A stretch of DNA of 5,824 nucleotides from Actinomycetota bacterium. GTDB taxonomy: Bacteria; Actinomycetota; Thermoleophilia; Gaiellales; Gaiellaceae. The notes beneath the pieces were generated by a model, which saw only the letters and a list, made by a program, of their open reading frames with translations, searched no databases and was not told the DNA's origin. This document shows, piece after piece, positions 4,357 through 5,824 of this stretch (its first letter is position 1; every line of letters starts with the position of its first letter). A program made the position numbers and the translations under genes. The stretch is taken from positions 1 through 5,824 of the forward strand of contig VAXD01000116.1 of assembly GCA_005884155.1 (NCBI GenBank), given 5' to 3'.

Positions 4357-5521
4357 ATGGCAGGGCCTGACCGGAACGAGCGACTTCGGGAGCGGCGGCG
4401 CGCCCGTCGCCGGCGTCAGGTCCGGATCAGAAGGACGGTCGCGATTGGCGTGCTGCTGGCTCTTGCCGCCGGGATCACGCTCGGCGCGCGCGCCGTTGGC
4501 GGCGGCAAGCAGGCGGGAGGACACCAGCAGCCGCTCCGCCCGCCCACGCGACGGCGAGGCACGCCACACACACAGCACCTCCCGGCCCCGGAGCACGTGC
4601 GCGGAGTGCACGTCACGATGGCGCTCGCGTCGCTGCACGGAAGGCTGCAGCAGTACCTCTTCATCCCTGGCCTGAACACGCTCGAGCTCGACGTCAAGGA
4701 CGAGAACGGCCGCGTCGGCTTCGTGCGCTCGACTCCGGCGCTCGCGCGAAGGACCGGCGCTGCCGGCCCGTACTACAACGCCAAGCGAGTCGCGCGGCTG
4801 GTGCACGCGCATGGGGTCTACCTGATCGGCCGCGTCGTCACCTTTGAGGACCCCGTGCTCTCCGTGAAGCGCCCGGACATGGCGATCCACACGAGCGACG
4901 GGTCGCTCTGGCATAACAACGCCGGGCTTGGCTGGACGAACCCGTACGACCGGCGCGTCTGGCGCTACAACGTCGACATCGCCGCGGCAGCCGCGAAGGA
5001 TGGCTTCGACGAGATCCAGTTCGACTACGTTCGCTTTCCGAGCGACGGCGATCTCTCGCTGATCCGCTACCCGGGGCCGCATCCGCAGGCGATGCGCTGG
5101 ACGATCCCCGCCTTCACGAAGTACGCGACGCAGCGCCTCCATCCGCTCGGCGTGCGCGTGTCCGCGGACGTCTTCGGGCTCTCCGCGACGCGGGGGTCAG
5201 CTGCCGCGCCGGATCTCGCGGTACGTCGACACCGTTTACCCGATGGCCTACCCGTCGCACTACAACCCGGGCGAGTACGGGATCGCCTCGCCTGACGACG
5301 CGCCCGGGATCACGGTCTCGCGCTCGCTGGCGGACTTCCGGCGCGCGCTGGAGGGTCGCAAGACCCGGCTCGTCCCGTGGCTCCAGGACTTCTCGCTCGG
5401 CCGCACGTACACGCTGACGGACGTCGAAGAACAGATCGCCGCGGCCCGCGCGCACCACACGCAAGGGTTTCTGCTCTGGAACCCACTCGGTGTGTACACG
5501 CCTGGGGCGCTTGCGCCGTAA
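4357..5521 (+). pseudogene. Membrane-anchored DUF4015-type putative glycoside hydrolase, frameshifted
   Basis: Two frames together encode one protein. Frame A runs from ATG 4357: a very basic cytoplasmic N-terminus (residues 1-26), one membrane segment (about 27-48, TVAIGVLLALAAGITLGARA), a Pro/Arg linker, then a DUF4015 (PF13200) barrel. Family landmarks are RGVHVT (82-87), LELDVKDENGRVGF (109-122), LIGRVVTFEDPVL (156-168), GLGWTNPYDRRVW (190-202), DEIQFDYVRFPSDG (218-231) and VSADVFGLSATR (268-279). Frame B continues from about 5195: GQLPRRISRYVDTVYPMAYP, then LVPWLQDF and GFLLWNP, ending at TAA 5519-5521. The switch lies at a G5 run (5192-5196). Relatives usually have a DLGIGQ-like segment here, and only GQ remains, so an 11-nt deletion or one extra G would explain the break. 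It may be a pseudogene or a sequencing error. The anchored, outward-facing topology suggests a cell-envelope polysaccharide substrate, but the enzyme activity of this family is poorly established. ATG 4339 is an alternative start. Confidence 0.8.
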
Positions 5522-5532
5522 TCGCCGTCCGC

Positions 5533-5538
5533 TAAGGT
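5533..5538 (+). promoter_or_regulatory. -10 box for a leaderless aminotransferase transcript
   Basis: TAAGGT fits TANNNT and is followed by 7 nt (CACCTCT) and ATG 5546, the spacing expected when transcription starts at the start codon. The AAGG inside it could instead serve as a weak Shine-Dalgarno if the gene is read through from the hydrolase, whose stop lies 24 nt upstream of the ATG. The two readings are not exclusive. Confidence 0.45.
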
Positions 5539-5545
5539 CACCTCT

Positions 5546-5824
5546 ATGGCGATGACGCGGACGATTGAGCTGCGGGCGGAGATTCCCGGACCACGCTCAC
5601 GGGAGATCCTCGAGCGCAAGGAGCGGGTCGTTGCCGAGCCGCTGTCGGTCTTCCTGCCGGTCGTCGTCGAGGAGGCGCGTGGCGCGACGCTGACCGACGT
5701 CGACGGCAACACGTTCATCGACTTCACCGGCGGCGTCGGCTGCCTCAACGTCGGCCATTCGAATCCGCAGGTCGTGGCCGCCGCGCAGGAGCAGCTCTCG
5801 CGCTTCTCCCACACCGACTTCACG
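5546..5824 (+). CDS. gabT: Class III aminotransferase, 4-aminobutyrate aminotransferase type (N-terminal part)
   Basis: The first 93 residues of a pyridoxal-phosphate enzyme; the gene runs off the window. The start MAMTRTIELRAEIPGPRSRE, the segment RKERVVAEPLSVFLPVVVEE, GATLTDVDGNTFIDFTGG (46-63) and CLNVGHSNPQVV (65-76) follow the N-terminus of actinobacterial GabT proteins very closely, including the GPRS and FSHTDFT blocks. GabT transfers the amino group of GABA to 2-oxoglutarate, giving succinate semialdehyde and glutamate, in the cytoplasm. The catalytic lysine and cofactor-binding residues lie beyond the edge, so substrate specificity (GABA versus ornithine, acetylornithine or related omega-amines) cannot be confirmed. 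ATG 5546 fits the leaderless -10 spacing; ATG 5552 is an in-frame alternative. It lies 24 nt after the hydrolase stop on the same strand but seems to have its own promoter. Confidence 0.82.
   Translation, partial: MAMTRTIELRAEIPGPRSREILERKERVVAEPLSVFLPVVVEEARGATLTDVDGNTFIDFTGGVGCLNVGHSNPQVVAAAQEQLSRFSHTDFT

Noticed and set aside
4219..5142. 307-codon minus-strand open frame opposite the hydrolase
   Set aside because: It is antisense to unmistakable DUF4015 sequence and dcd. Its product is Arg/Val/Pro-rich with no recognisable domain.

Overview
The window is high-GC bacterial DNA with strong G/C preference at third codon positions. It most likely comes from an actinomycetote, possibly an uncultured soil or Thermoleophilia-type lineage. 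That inference rests on a dCTP deaminase of the mycobacterial bifunctional type and on several genes whose only visible start signal is a TANNNT -10 box 6-7 nt before the start codon, the leaderless pattern common in Actinobacteria. No mobile element, CRISPR array or rRNA is visible.

Layout, left to right. (1) 2-157: the 3' end of an unidentified gene. (2) 158-437: no gene, but a candidate -10 box, a dense series of perfect hairpins closed by a long-range stem, and an intrinsic-terminator-like hairpin with a T-run, ending 27 nt before a methyltransferase start. This looks like a structured RNA leader or small RNA and is the least explained part of the window. (3) 438-1250 (+): class I SAM-dependent methyltransferase. 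(4) 1276-1923 (-): cupin fused to TPR-like helices, convergent with the methyltransferase. (5) 2063-2839 (+): a two-gene unit, a 68-residue coiled-coil protein followed in the same reading frame, after one TGA, by a cupin protein. Two near-identical 22-nt hairpin repeats flank this cupin. (6) 2980-3666 (-): a second, unrelated class I methyltransferase. (7) 3753-4316 (-): dCTP deaminase (dcd). (8) 4357-5521 (+): a membrane-anchored DUF4015-type putative glycoside hydrolase, broken by a frameshift. (9) 5546-5824 (+): the start of a class III aminotransferase of the 4-aminobutyrate aminotransferase type, cut by the window edge.

The genes do not form one obvious pathway. They are mostly short, independently promoted units: two orphan methyltransferases and two cupins whose substrates cannot be read from sequence, beside housekeeping nucleotide metabolism (dcd) and amino-acid/GABA metabolism. 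I found no convincing multi-gene novel system. The best leads are the structured leader upstream of the first methyltransferase, the hairpin repeats around the second cupin, and the frameshifted hydrolase.
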